From contig DODZ01000008.1 of NCBI GenBank assembly GCA_003524145.1, positions 1 through 44,474 on the forward strand: 44,474 bases of DNA, read 5' to 3'. Origin of the DNA: Candidatus Apopatosoma intestinale. GTDB lineage: Bacteria > Bacillota > Clostridia > Oscillospirales > CAG-272. Below are positions 1-8,200 of this stretch, one piece after another. Within the stretch, counting starts at the first letter, position 1, and each line of letters begins with the position of its first letter. Both the position numbers and the translations under genes were made by a program. The notes under the pieces were generated by a model. The model searched no databases. It was not told where the DNA came from and was given only the letters and a program-made list of their open reading frames with translations.

Positions 1-25
1 GCTACGCTTATATTGTACCAGACAA

Positions 26-58
26 AGAAAAAGGCTCCGAGAAACGCTTCTCAGAGCC
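26..58 (-). terminator. Intrinsic terminator of tRNA-Pro
   Basis: The stem GGCTC(C/T)GAGAA with loop ACGC lies directly after the tRNA 3' end on the minus strand. A run of T residues follows it on that strand (A-run at 26-32 on the plus strand). One mismatch interrupts the 11-bp stem. Confidence 0.75.
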
Positions 59-62
59 AAAA

Positions 63-139
<77 letters not shown>

Positions 140-163
140 ATGGTGTTTTTTTCAATTTTTTCT

Positions 164-196
164 GTAAGTGGTCAAACATGTGGTCAGACCACTTAC
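164..196. repeat. Perfect 10-bp inverted repeat with nested direct repeats
   Basis: GTAAGTGGTC (164-173) is mirrored exactly by GACCACTTAC (187-196) across a 13-nt loop. The heptamer GTGGTCA also occurs directly at 168-174 and 180-186. It lies between an intact tRNA-Pro and a truncated one, which is where arm-type sites of a tyrosine recombinase could persist after an island has gone. That role is inference. No integrase gene is present here. Confidence 0.5.
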
Positions 197-294
197 ATCG
201 GGAATATTTTAAGATTGATTACTGCCAAAATATGCAGTGTTTTCAAGGGTTTTCAGCGGTTTTGGAATTTTTACGCTCGTAATCGGTGATTTGC

Positions 295-333
295 TCCCGA
301 ACCAAGCACTCTACCAAACTGAGCCACACCCCG
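295..333 (-). pseudogene. Truncated tRNA-Pro (5' half only)
   Basis: The minus strand from 333 reads CGGGGTGTGGCTC, a D-arm, and then CTTGG with anticodon loop TTCGGGA, which is the 5' half of a tRNA-Pro(CGG). After the loop the sequence stops matching a tRNA. The 3' anticodon strand pairs poorly, and there is no T-arm GTTCGA, no 3' acceptor strand and no CCA. The break falls at the anticodon loop, a common crossover point for integrases. It is not a copy of the intact neighbour, whose anticodon stem differs. It is probably non-functional. Confidence 0.7.
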
Positions 334-494
334 AAACGCATTTCTTTTAAATGCGGTATATATTATACTATAAACCGTTGCAAATGTCAATAGTAAAAAT
401 CAAATTTTATTGGGCTTGTGAAGCTATATAATAAGTTTGACGGTTTCGGCGGTTTACATATGAAATCATTCTGCAGATATAATGACTTTACAGT

Positions 495-524
495 AAATAA
501 GTCCGGTAAACACCGGACTTATTT
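495..524. terminator. Bidirectional hairpin downstream of the DUF4430 lipoprotein gene
   Basis: A perfect 13-bp stem AAATAAGTCCGGT/ACCGGACTTATTT closes an AAAC loop. It lies 26 bases past the stop of the minus-strand lipoprotein gene. Because the stem is flanked by A on one side and T on the other it can end transcripts from both directions. Confidence 0.75.
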
Positions 525-549
525 TATCTTTTTGCTTTTAATAGAGCTA

Positions 550-939
550 TCAGCCTATAGTATAAACAAACTTATACACTCCGCCGTCCTTGAGTTGGAG
601 AGAGCTTGCGCCGACCTCGCTCATTTTGTCGCCGTCATAGAGTGCCCACCATGATTTATTTGCGGCAAAATCCGCTTTCAGACCGTCTACAGTGTCTATC
701 ATCAGACCCCATTCGCTGTCAGAGCCGGAAACGAGCTTCTCATCAAGAAGCGCATCTGCGAGATTTTCGCGGTCTGTCTTGATATTGAATGTTTTCTCTT
801 CTGCCTTATCGTTTACCACTATAACCGTAATGGAATACTTCTTCTCAACCTCTTTTTCACCGCACGCCACGAAAAGGCATGAGAGCGCAATCATCATAAC
901 AGCGAGCAGAAGCGCCGATATTTTTCTGAAATTTTTCAT
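550..939 (-). CDS. DUF4430 domain lipoprotein
   Basis: This 129-residue protein is probably anchored on the outside of the membrane. It opens with a lipoprotein signal peptide (MKNFRK, a hydrophobic stretch, then LFVAC with the lipid-bearing Cys at residue 26). The remaining roughly 100 residues match the DUF4430 fold, related to the transcobalamin C-terminal domain. Features seen are a YSITVIV strand, an EKTFNIKT strand, an alpha helix with LADALLDEKLV, then WGLMIDTVDG, NKSWWALYDGD and a closing DGGVYKFVYT. The start at 939 is preferred over the upstream ATG at 966 because AAAGGAG sits about 10 bases ahead of it. The family is common in Firmicutes, sometimes within larger surface proteins, and its ligand is not established. 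It stands alone with its own promoter and terminator. Confidence 0.85.
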   Translation of the reverse strand: MKNFRKISALLLAVMMIALSCLFVACGEKEVEKKYSITVIVVNDKAEEKTFNIKTDRENLADALLDEKLVSGSDSEWGLMIDTVDGLKADFAANKSWWALYDGDKMSEVGASSLQLKDGGVYKFVYTIG

Positions 940-983
940 TTTTGTCTTTCTCCTTTTTTTGCCCATAGGCTTTCATTATATTT

Positions 984-1012
984 ATTTTACCATATACGTC
1001 TGCTTCGGTCAA
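984..1012 (-). promoter_or_regulatory. Promoter of the DUF4430 lipoprotein gene
   Basis: On the minus strand, TTGACC (1007-1012) and TAAAAT (984-989) are separated by exactly 17 bases. The start codon lies about 45 bases downstream. It is a good vegetative-type promoter. Confidence 0.75.
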
Positions 1013-1080
1013 TAAAAATAATCCGCTCTTTTTGGTAATAATCAACCATTTTCACATATTATATTTTTTTGCAAAAATGC

Positions 1081-1116
1081 TTTACTTTTTCCTTTTTTTG
1101 TACTATAATTTAGTAC
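1081..1116 (+). promoter_or_regulatory. Promoter with palindrome over the -10 box
   Basis: TTTACT (1081-1086) and TATAAT (1104-1109) are 17 bases apart and drive the PHP-domain gene that starts at 1148. The perfect palindrome GTACTA/TAGTAC (1100-1105 and 1111-1116) straddles the -10 element and could be an operator. A regulator is not identifiable. Confidence 0.65.
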
Positions 1117-1147
1117 ATAAACATTTATTTCAGAAAGGCAAGTAAAT

Positions 1148-2185
1148 ATGAGGCAATATCTTCTTCCCGAGAAAGGCAATTTTTATAAAGCGAATATGCA
1201 TATGCATACAACGGTATCCGACGGCTGCTGGACACCCGAGCAGGCGAAGGAGGAATATAAGAAGCGCGGCTATTCCATAATGGCATATACCGATCATGAG
1301 GTTATGATACCGCATGATGAGCTCAACGATGAAAACTTTCTCACTATCCTTTCCACGGAAATAGCCGTAAATGCGCCTTGGAGTGAAAAAGGCTTTTGGT
1401 ATGTTCCTACATATCATATAAATATATATGCAAAAGACCCGCATGAAACAGTAAATCCGCTTTTCACCGAGGAAAAGGTTTTCCCGAAGTCACGCGAGCT
1501 TGTGACAGATGAGATGCGAAAGATACACTATGAGCGCCACTACAGCGTAGAGGCTATGAACGAAATGATAGCAACGGCAAATAAGGCAGGCTTTCTCGTT
1601 TCATATAACCATCCTTTCTGGTCCATTCAGGGATATGAGGATTATATCGGGCTTGAGGGCGTATGGGGAGTAGAGCTTGCCAACTATGGTTGCTTCCGCA
1701 TGGGATATCAGCTTGACAACAGCATGCAGCCCATAGACGATATGCTGAGAAAAGGCAAGCGTGTTTTCCCGCTGGCAACCGATGATGCGCACAATCCGCC
1801 CGATTGCTTCGGCAGCTTCATAGTGCTGAAAGCCGACAGGCTTGAGTATCATACGGTAATGGACGCTCTGGAGCGCGGCGATTTCTATGCTTCGCTCGGT
1901 CCCACAATAGATGAGCTTTATATTGAGGACGGAATAGTTCATATTTCCTGCTCGGAGGCAAGACTCATTTCGCTCACTACGGAATGTCGTTTTGCCGCAT
2001 TCGCCGGAGATAATCATGAAAAAACTCTGACGAGCGCCGATTTCAATATAAACAAGTATCTCGAGCTCAGTCGCGATACGGCGAAGAAAGGACTTCCCGC
2101 AAAGCCTTATTTCCGTATAACCGTGCAGGATAAAGAGGGAAGAACAGCCCATACGAGAGCATATTTTGTAGACGAGCTTCTTTGA
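1148..2185 (+). CDS. PHP-domain metal-dependent phosphoesterase
   Basis: This 345-residue protein has no signal peptide and is therefore cytoplasmic. PHP-domain metal ligands are visible in order: H18 and H20 with D25 (HMHTTVSDG), D49-H50-E51 (YTDHE), E71 (STEIA), a histidine in SYNHP, and the closing TDDAH motif. The PHP fold uses such clusters of His and acidic residues for two or three metal ions to hydrolyse phosphate esters or related bonds. The substrate of this subgroup cannot be read from sequence. The last 100 residues or so form a beta-rich tail (DELYIEDGIVHISCSEAR) after the catalytic barrel, as in other stand-alone PHP proteins. The start ATG has AAAGGC 8 bases upstream. A terminator follows directly, so the gene is monocistronic. 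Confidence 0.85.
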   Translation: MRQYLLPEKGNFYKANMHMHTTVSDGCWTPEQAKEEYKKRGYSIMAYTDHEVMIPHDELNDENFLTILSTEIAVNAPWSEKGFWYVPTYHINIYAKDPHETVNPLFTEEKVFPKSRELVTDEMRKIHYERHYSVEAMNEMIATANKAGFLVSYNHPFWSIQGYEDYIGLEGVWGVELANYGCFRMGYQLDNSMQPIDDMLRKGKRVFPLATDDAHNPPDCFGSFIVLKADRLEYHTVMDALERGDFYASLGPTIDELYIEDGIVHISCSEARLISLTTECRFAAFAGDNHEKTLTSADFNINKYLELSRDTAKKGLPAKPYFRITVQDKEGRTAHTRAYFVDELL

Positions 2186-2207
2186 TTATTACCCATTAAG
2201 AAATAAC

Positions 2208-2235
2208 AAAAAGGACTGCGCAGTCAGCCCTTTTT
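2208..2235 (+). terminator. Terminator after the PHP gene
   Basis: AAAAAGG and CCCTTTTT flank an inner ACTG-CG-CAGT hairpin with a small internal loop. The T-run follows. It separates the PHP gene from the next one. Confidence 0.6.
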
Positions 2236-2259
2236 GCAATTGATAAAGGAGGTGCGATA

Positions 2260-3456
2260 TTGAAATCAGCAAGGAAGCTGATAGCTCCCATAATATGTAT
2301 TGCTTTTATCGGTGTCGCTCTTCTGTCCAATGCCGCGAAAGTCGGCGGCTTTATACCGAAGGTTTTCAAAGCACTCGCACCTGTTTTTGCGGGCTTTTGC
2401 ATTGCCTTCGTGGCAAATCTTGTCCTCGGCAGGTTTGAGAAGCTGTGGGACAGGATTTTCAAAAAGAAAAGAACATCATGCCGAGTCAGGCGCGGGATAT
2501 GTCTTGTCCTCAGCGAGATAATCATTCTGGGGTCGTTTTCACTCATATTTTTCGTTGTTATTCCTCATCTCGCGGGAGCGATATCCTCGTTTGTGGCAAA
2601 CCTTTCCGTCTATGCGGAAAATCTGCGGCATTACTGGGAGAAAATAAGCGAATTTCTCATGCACTTTTCGATAGCGCTGCCGGAAATACCGCAGGAGCAG
2701 GACAAAATAATCGAGTCTATAACGGGATTTCTTTCACAAAACGGTAATATGCTCGCGGATAAGGCTTTCGGTGTCATGATAAAAGCGGGCAACGCCATTG
2801 TCTCGGTAATCGTGGCGTTCACTATCTCGGTTTATGTGCTTCTGCGAAAGGAACAGCTCGGCGCACAGCTTCGAAAGCTGATACATGGCGTATTTTCAGA
2901 AAAAAACTACAGAAAAATCTATGACTTTTTCGCGCTTTGCAACGATTGCTTTTCAAACTTCGTGACAGGTCAGCTTGCCGAGGTTCTGATAAACGCTCTG
3001 CTTTGCCTTGTCGGCATGCTGATACTGCGCATGCCCTATGCGCTGATGATTTCCGTCCTCGTAGGCATAACGGCGCTGATACCGATTTTCGGTGCCTTCA
3101 TCGGTTCGGGTGTCGGTGCGCTTCTGATACTGCTTGTAGACCCGATAAAGGCGATATGGTTTGTGATATTTATCATCGCGATGCAGCAGGTGGACGGAAA
3201 CATCATATATCCGAGAGTCGTCGGCAAATCCGTGGGACTGCCGAGCATGCTTGTTTTTGTGGCGGTGACCGTCGGCGGCAATGCCTTCGGAATACTCGGC
3301 ATGCTTTTTGCCGTTCCTGTTTGTACTATAGTATATACCTTGCTCTGGCGTTTTATTGATTCCGGAGAAGCGAAAAAGAGCGGGGAAGCATCAGAGAGCG
3401 GAGAAGCATCGAAAAGCAGTGGCGCGTGTGAGCATCAAGCCGGAAATCATGAATAA
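2260..3456 (+). CDS. AI-2E family transporter (PerM/YtvI-like)
   Basis: This 398-residue polytopic membrane protein has the layout of the AI-2E transporter family. There are two N-terminal membrane segments (IAPIICIAFIGVALL; IILGSFSLIFFVVIP), a soluble alpha-helical middle part (about residues 115-200), and a C-terminal block of membrane helices. That block holds the family's conserved segment with GQLAEVLINALLC, ALIPIFGAFIGSGVG and QQVDGNIIYPRVVGKSVGL. Members include proven sodium/lithium-proton antiporters and putative autoinducer exporters, so the substrate is open. The start codon is TTG, supported by AAGGAGGT 6 bases upstream. The hydrophilic tail repeats SGEA several times and looks dispensable. 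The DUF1653 gene follows 23 bases later. Confidence 0.85.
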   Translation: MKSARKLIAPIICIAFIGVALLSNAAKVGGFIPKVFKALAPVFAGFCIAFVANLVLGRFEKLWDRIFKKKRTSCRVRRGICLVLSEIIILGSFSLIFFVVIPHLAGAISSFVANLSVYAENLRHYWEKISEFLMHFSIALPEIPQEQDKIIESITGFLSQNGNMLADKAFGVMIKAGNAIVSVIVAFTISVYVLLRKEQLGAQLRKLIHGVFSEKNYRKIYDFFALCNDCFSNFVTGQLAEVLINALLCLVGMLILRMPYALMISVLVGITALIPIFGAFIGSGVGALLILLVDPIKAIWFVIFIIAMQQVDGNIIYPRVVGKSVGLPSMLVFVAVTVGGNAFGILGMLFAVPVCTIVYTLLWRFIDSGEAKKSGEASESGEASKSSGACEHQAGNHE

Positions 3457-3479
3457 AAAATGAAAACGGAGATAAAAAT

Positions 3480-3692
3480 ATGGAAGAAGTAAAGGCAGGC
3501 AGATACAGGCATTTCAAAGGGAATGAATACGAGGTGCTTTTCATAGCGAAGCACTCGGAAACGCTCGAGCCGATGGTGGTATACCGTGCGCTCTACGGTG
3601 AAGGCGGAGTGTGGGTTCGTCCTCTCTCCATGTGGAACGAAACGGTCACTCACGAGGGCAAAAAGCAAAAGAGATTTTCCTTTATAAGCTGA
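3480..3692 (+). CDS. DUF1653 family protein
   Basis: This 70-residue soluble protein matches DUF1653 nearly over its whole length. It opens with GRYRHFKGNEYEVLFIA, then has KHSETLEPMVVYRALYG, then GGVWVRPLSMWNE, and ends KRFSFIS. The family is a small single domain found alone in many Firmicutes and Proteobacteria and has no established function. It lies 23 bases after the AI-2E gene and is likely cotranscribed with it. The start ATG at 3480 is preceded by a weak GGAG-like stretch. Confidence 0.9.
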   Translation: MEEVKAGRYRHFKGNEYEVLFIAKHSETLEPMVVYRALYGEGGVWVRPLSMWNETVTHEGKKQKRFSFIS

Positions 3693-3750
3693 TTTATCTG
3701 CAATATTATGATAATAATATATTCATAAAACATATTATGGAGATATATTT

Positions 3751-4839
3751 ATGAAAAAAATAATGCTCGTATTCGGTACTCGTCCCGAGGCGATAAAAAT
3801 GTGTCCGCTTGTGTGCGAGCTTCGGCGGAGACCGGATATTTCCGTCTGCGTATGCGTGACGGGACAACACAGGGAGATGCTCGATGAGGTACTCTGCGTT
3901 TTCGGAGTCAAGCCGGACTATGACCTTGCGCTCATGCGCGAGGGGCAGTCGCTCTTTGATATAACAACAGGCGTTATCTGCGGAATGAAAGATGTGCTCG
4001 CGGCGGAGAAGCCCGATGTCGTGCTTGTGCACGGAGATACGACAAGTGCCTTTGCGGCGGCGCTCTCGGCATACTATATGAAGATACCCGTCGGTCATGT
4101 CGAGGCGGGTCTGCGCACGCACAATCTCTATTCGCCATACCCCGAGGAATTCAATCGGAATGCTGTCGATATCATCGCGAAATATCGCTTCTGCCCGACG
4201 GAAAAAAGCAGTGAAAACCTTGCCGCAGAAGGAATTTCGGACGGTATATACATTACGGGAAATACCGTCATCGACGCACTGAAAACGACCGTGAAAAAAG
4301 ATTTTTCACATCCGCTTCTTGAATGGGCAGGCGAAAAAAGGCTTGTACTGATAACGGCGCACAGGCGGGAAAGTATCGGTGAGCCGCTCGAAAAAATGCT
4401 TCGCGGGATACGCGAGGCGATAGAAGCACATCCGGATACGCGGGCGTTATATCCCGTTCATCCGAATCCGGCGGTTAGAAAAACGGCGGAGAAGGTTTTT
4501 GCCGGATGCGATGCGGTGCGCCTCTGCGAGCCGCTTTCGGTGGTGGATTTTCATAATATTCTTGCCCGCTGCCATCTTGTAATGACAGACAGCGGCGGCA
4601 TTCAGGAGGAGGCGACGGCTCTCGGCAAGCCGACCCTCGTTATGCGCGGCACGACGGAGCGCCCGGAGGGGATAGACTCGGGTACACTGCGGCTCGTAGG
4701 TACGGATGAAAGGGCGGTCTCACGCGCTCTCTCGGCACTGCTTGACGATGCCGTAGAATACGACAAAATGGCGCACAGCGCCTGCCCCTACGGCGACGGA
4801 AATGCCTGCGTGAGAATAGCGGATATTCTTGAAAAATGA
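3751..4839 (+). CDS. wecB: UDP-N-acetylglucosamine 2-epimerase (non-hydrolysing)
   Basis: The enzyme interconverts UDP-GlcNAc and UDP-ManNAc in the cytoplasm, supplying ManNAc for cell-surface glycopolymers such as teichoic-acid linkage units or capsule. At 362 residues it has the normal family length. Diagnostic motifs are the N-terminal FGTRPEAIKM, VHGDTTSAFAAA, GHVEAGLRT, PEEFNRNAVDIIAKY, TAHRRES and the UDP-binding TDSGGIQEEA, with the terminal RGTTERPEG. The start ATG is preceded by TGGAGATAT. No glycosyltransferase or dehydrogenase neighbour follows, so the end product in this organism is not shown. A strong terminator follows. It is equivalent to mnaA of Bacillus. Confidence 0.95.
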   Translation: MKKIMLVFGTRPEAIKMCPLVCELRRRPDISVCVCVTGQHREMLDEVLCVFGVKPDYDLALMREGQSLFDITTGVICGMKDVLAAEKPDVVLVHGDTTSAFAAALSAYYMKIPVGHVEAGLRTHNLYSPYPEEFNRNAVDIIAKYRFCPTEKSSENLAAEGISDGIYITGNTVIDALKTTVKKDFSHPLLEWAGEKRLVLITAHRRESIGEPLEKMLRGIREAIEAHPDTRALYPVHPNPAVRKTAEKVFAGCDAVRLCEPLSVVDFHNILARCHLVMTDSGGIQEEATALGKPTLVMRGTTERPEGIDSGTLRLVGTDERAVSRALSALLDDAVEYDKMAHSACPYGDGNACVRIADILEK

Positions 4840-4859
4840 GTAAAAACAAGCAAAATCAG

Positions 4860-4884
4860 GTCGGGCAATATGCCCGACTTTTTT
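4860..4884 (+). terminator. Terminator after wecB
   Basis: A perfect 8-bp stem GTCGGGCA/TGCCCGAC closes an ATA loop and is followed by six T residues. Confidence 0.9.
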
Positions 4885-4952
4885 GCATAAAATGACCCGA
4901 TAATTATATCAAAAGCTATATTGCAAATCAAAAAAAGAAATCAATTCAAATC

Positions 4953-4990
4953 ACTTCGCCGCGGTGCCTTCCGATGACGCGTGGCGAAGT
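4953..4990. repeat. Inverted repeat upstream of the cysteine-rich protein promoter
   Basis: ACTTCGCC (4953-4960) and GGCGAAGT (4983-4990) form an 8-bp stem. The outer flanks (AATTCAAA and GTGAATTTG) extend it imperfectly. It ends 33 bases upstream of the -35 box at 5023, so it may be a regulatory site or an untranslated hairpin. Confidence 0.4.
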
Positions 4991-5022
4991 TGTGAATTTG
5001 TTTTAAACATCGGCTAAATGAC

Positions 5023-5051
5023 TTGACAAATCTTATATATTTGTATATAAT
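5023..5051 (+). promoter_or_regulatory. Consensus promoter of the cysteine-rich surface protein
   Basis: TTGACA (5023-5028) and TATAAT (5046-5051) are separated by 17 bases, a full match to the SigA consensus. Transcription would start near 5058 and leave a leader of about 170 nt. Confidence 0.9.
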
Positions 5052-5230
5052 AAGACTTGAAGACGGGCGGGGCGGACGCGCCTTTTCCCGACTTCGATAA
5101 AATGCAAGCGGCAAACTAAAAAAGCGGCTTTTTTGCATGGCGATGATTTCGGCAGGGGAAGCCGAAAAGCGGTATCGCTTTTTGAAAAGTAAGCGTCTTT
5201 GCCGAAATTATTTGCAAAATCGGAGGAAAT
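5052..5230 (+). promoter_or_regulatory. Structured 5' leader of unknown class
   Basis: Three successive hairpins can be drawn. The first is GAAGACGGG (5059-5067) with CCCGACTTC (5087-5095), one mismatch. The second is ATGCAA (5102-5107) with TTGCAT (5133-5138). The third is TTTCGGCA (5147-5154) with TGCCGAAA (5200-5207). The ribosome site CGGAGGAAAT directly precedes the ATG at 5231. The leader does not match a riboswitch class I can name with confidence. It may be a new regulatory RNA or simply an mRNA-stabilising fold. Confidence 0.4.
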
Positions 5231-8200
5231 ATGAAAAAAAGGATTTTATCATTTGCACTCGTGCTGTTGTTCTGCTTCAGCATGATAGGCACGGTTGACC
5301 TGACAGGCGAACATTCGCATGTTCATGCCGATGCCACAGGCGGTTCATCTACCACTCTCGGAGTTTTGGACTATACCGACAAATCAATCACGATACATAC
5401 CGTTGATGCAACACAGGGCTACTATGTTACCGTCACCGGTCCGAATAACTATAACAAGAGCACAAGGGCTTCTTTGCCGGGCATTGAAATAGGCGTCAGC
5501 CAGACGATATTCAGTGAAATGCAGGCAGGCGAAGAGTATACGCTCAGTCTTTATCAGGAGATTACCGGTCAGGACGACAAGCTTATAAGCACTATAAAGC
5601 AGAAGACAAAAACTTCCGCTCCCGCCGCTCCCGCTGCTCCTACCGTTGCAGGTTACGGCTCTACAAACATCACGCTCAATACAAGTGCCGATTATGAATA
5701 CAGCCTCGACGGCGGTAACACATGGCAGAAAGGCAGTGCAGGTATGACTACTTTCTACTATGAGAATCAGGCTCTTCCTGCCAACAGAGTGAAAATCAAG
5801 GCGGGCACGACATATAATATTTATGCCCGCGTTGCCGAGACGACAACATCCGAGCCGAGCGCAAACAGCCCCACCCTTACTATCACGACTGTTCCTGTTC
5901 CGACGGGCATTGAATTTTCCAATATAGACAAAAACAGCTTTACGATTGATACGGTAGCAGGTGTTGAGTACAGTATTGACGGCGATACATATCAGAGCTC
6001 CGGTACATTTACCGGTATCACAGCAGGCAGGGCATATACATTATATGCACGCTACGCCGCAGTTCCCGCGAATAACAGCGCGGCAGGCGATGTACACAAG
6101 CAGACGGTAATACTTCCCGTTGTAAGCGCGGCTACTTCTGTAAAGGACGGTAATATTCTTCTTACCTTCAACTTCAATGCCGGAACATTTACGCTGAGCA
6201 ATATCAAATACAGAATCGAAGTCAAATATACATTCGGCGTTCCTCAGACAGTTGTTCTCGAGAGCACGCCCGGTCAGGAGCCGAGCGTATTTCCCAATAT
6301 GCCCACATCTCTCGAGATAAATACGAATATTCCTTCTTCTACATCCGGAGCAAAGTATTCCGCAGTAATAAAGGCTATCGTATGCGGAACAGAGCACACG
6401 ATATTCACCGCAACAGACGCCGCTCTTGAGGGAACACATACCCATTCATACGCACCCGCAACCTGCACAGAGCCTGCAAAGTGCTCATGTGGTGCAACAA
6501 GCGGCAATCCCCTCGGACATGACTGGGAAGCCGCTACATGCCAGTCACCCAAGAAATGTAAGCGTTGCAATGCAACGGAAGGCTCCGTTGATACTGCCGC
6601 CCATGTTGACAGTGACAAAAACGGCAGATGCGACCGCTGCAACGCAGTGGTCTGCGTACATGACTGGTCTCCCAAGAATCCGAGCTGCACGCAGGATCAG
6701 ACCTGCACAAAGTGCGGTGCCACAAAGGTAGCGCCGGGTCATACATTTGAGGCGGCTACCTGCACGGATCCCAAGAAGTGCAAGGTCTGCGGTACAAAAG
6801 AAGGCAACGCTCTCGGACACACTCCCAACTCAAGCAATATTTGCACGCGTTGCAATAAACAGCTCGTTGCCCACAACCATAACTTCCACAAGGTTTGTCC
6901 TTACTGCAGAAAGTGTCTCAATGCTCTTTGTGCGGCATACATCGGTTGCGACGGCACGGCAAGCGGATGCAACGGTTCTTCCACAGGCAAGGTCGCTCAT
7001 ACAGGCGCTCATGCCCTCTGCTCCAAGTGCGGCAACTGTCTCGTGGCTGACTGCGAGCAGTACATAGGCTGTACATCGGCAAAGTGCGCAAAGAATCCTT
7101 ACGGCGGCACGATAGAGCACAATGCTACACATGATATACTTTACGGTAAATGCTCCAAGTGCGGCAGCTGCTTGCTTTCCGAATGCAAGAACTACAGAGG
7201 CTGTAACGGTCAGAGATGTCTCAATCAGGGCGGTAGCTCCGGTCACCTTTCAACCCATGCGACATGCTCGGTCTGCGGTTCCTGCCTTGTTCCCACCTGC
7301 CCGCTCTACAAGGGCTGCACTACCACGGATTGCAACAACAGACCCGATCCCAATGCTTGCTCACACGAATGGGAAGTAATAAAATATGAAATCGTTCCCT
7401 GCTCCGAAGAAGCCAAGGAATGGGGCGGCGGCAGCGGTACCTTCAAGTGCAAGAAGTGTCTGAAGGAAGAGGTCAGAGCGGTTCCCGCTTCCGGCCATAC
7501 CTACGGTGAAAGAGAGAGACTTGCAAACGGCACATGGATTCAGAAATGCACAATGTGCGGCAAGATTCAGGTTTGCGCCGATCAGACATGCGGACATGAT
7601 TTCAATAAATATTTCGTGCTCCAGAGAACAGCTTCTACAGACTGCACAGTCGGCGGCGTATGGACATATATCTGTACTCATGCAAACTGCGGATTCACTG
7701 TTACAAAAACGGTTTCCGCAGGCGCACATAAGTTTGATGGCGGCGTTATCACAACTCCCGCTACAGACACGACTGCCGGCGTAAAGACATATACCTGCTC
7801 AGTCTGCGGCAAGACAAAAACAGAAACTATCCCCGCTAAAAATCCCTGCGCCGCAGGTCATAAATACGGCGACTGGGTTATAACAAAGGTTGCCACATGC
7901 ACCACGGCAGGTTCAAAAACGCGCACCTGCTCCGTATGTCACAATACGGATACAGAGGGAATAGCCGCTACAGGACATTCCTTCAGCGAATATGTTGTAG
8001 TGAAGAATTCCACATGTAAGGAAGCGGGCTACAGAGTTTGCTCATGCATCAAGTGCGGCACCGAAAAGAGAGAGGATCTCCCTCTGTCAGACCACAAAAT
8101 GGTTCTTGTTTCCAGCAAGGAAGCAACCTGCGTTGCAGACGGTTCTACCATATACGAATGCAGTGTATGCAAGACACGCAAGGAAACAGTAACACCCGCA

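Noticed and set aside
418..654. Plus-strand open frame of 78 codons
   Set aside because: It crosses the hairpin at 495-524 and runs antisense into the DUF4430 lipoprotein gene, with no ribosome site.
5052..5230. Cyclic-di-GMP riboswitch in the leader of the cysteine-rich protein gene
   Set aside because: A GGCAAAC stretch is present, but the other conserved blocks of the class, such as GACGCAAAG, are not found.
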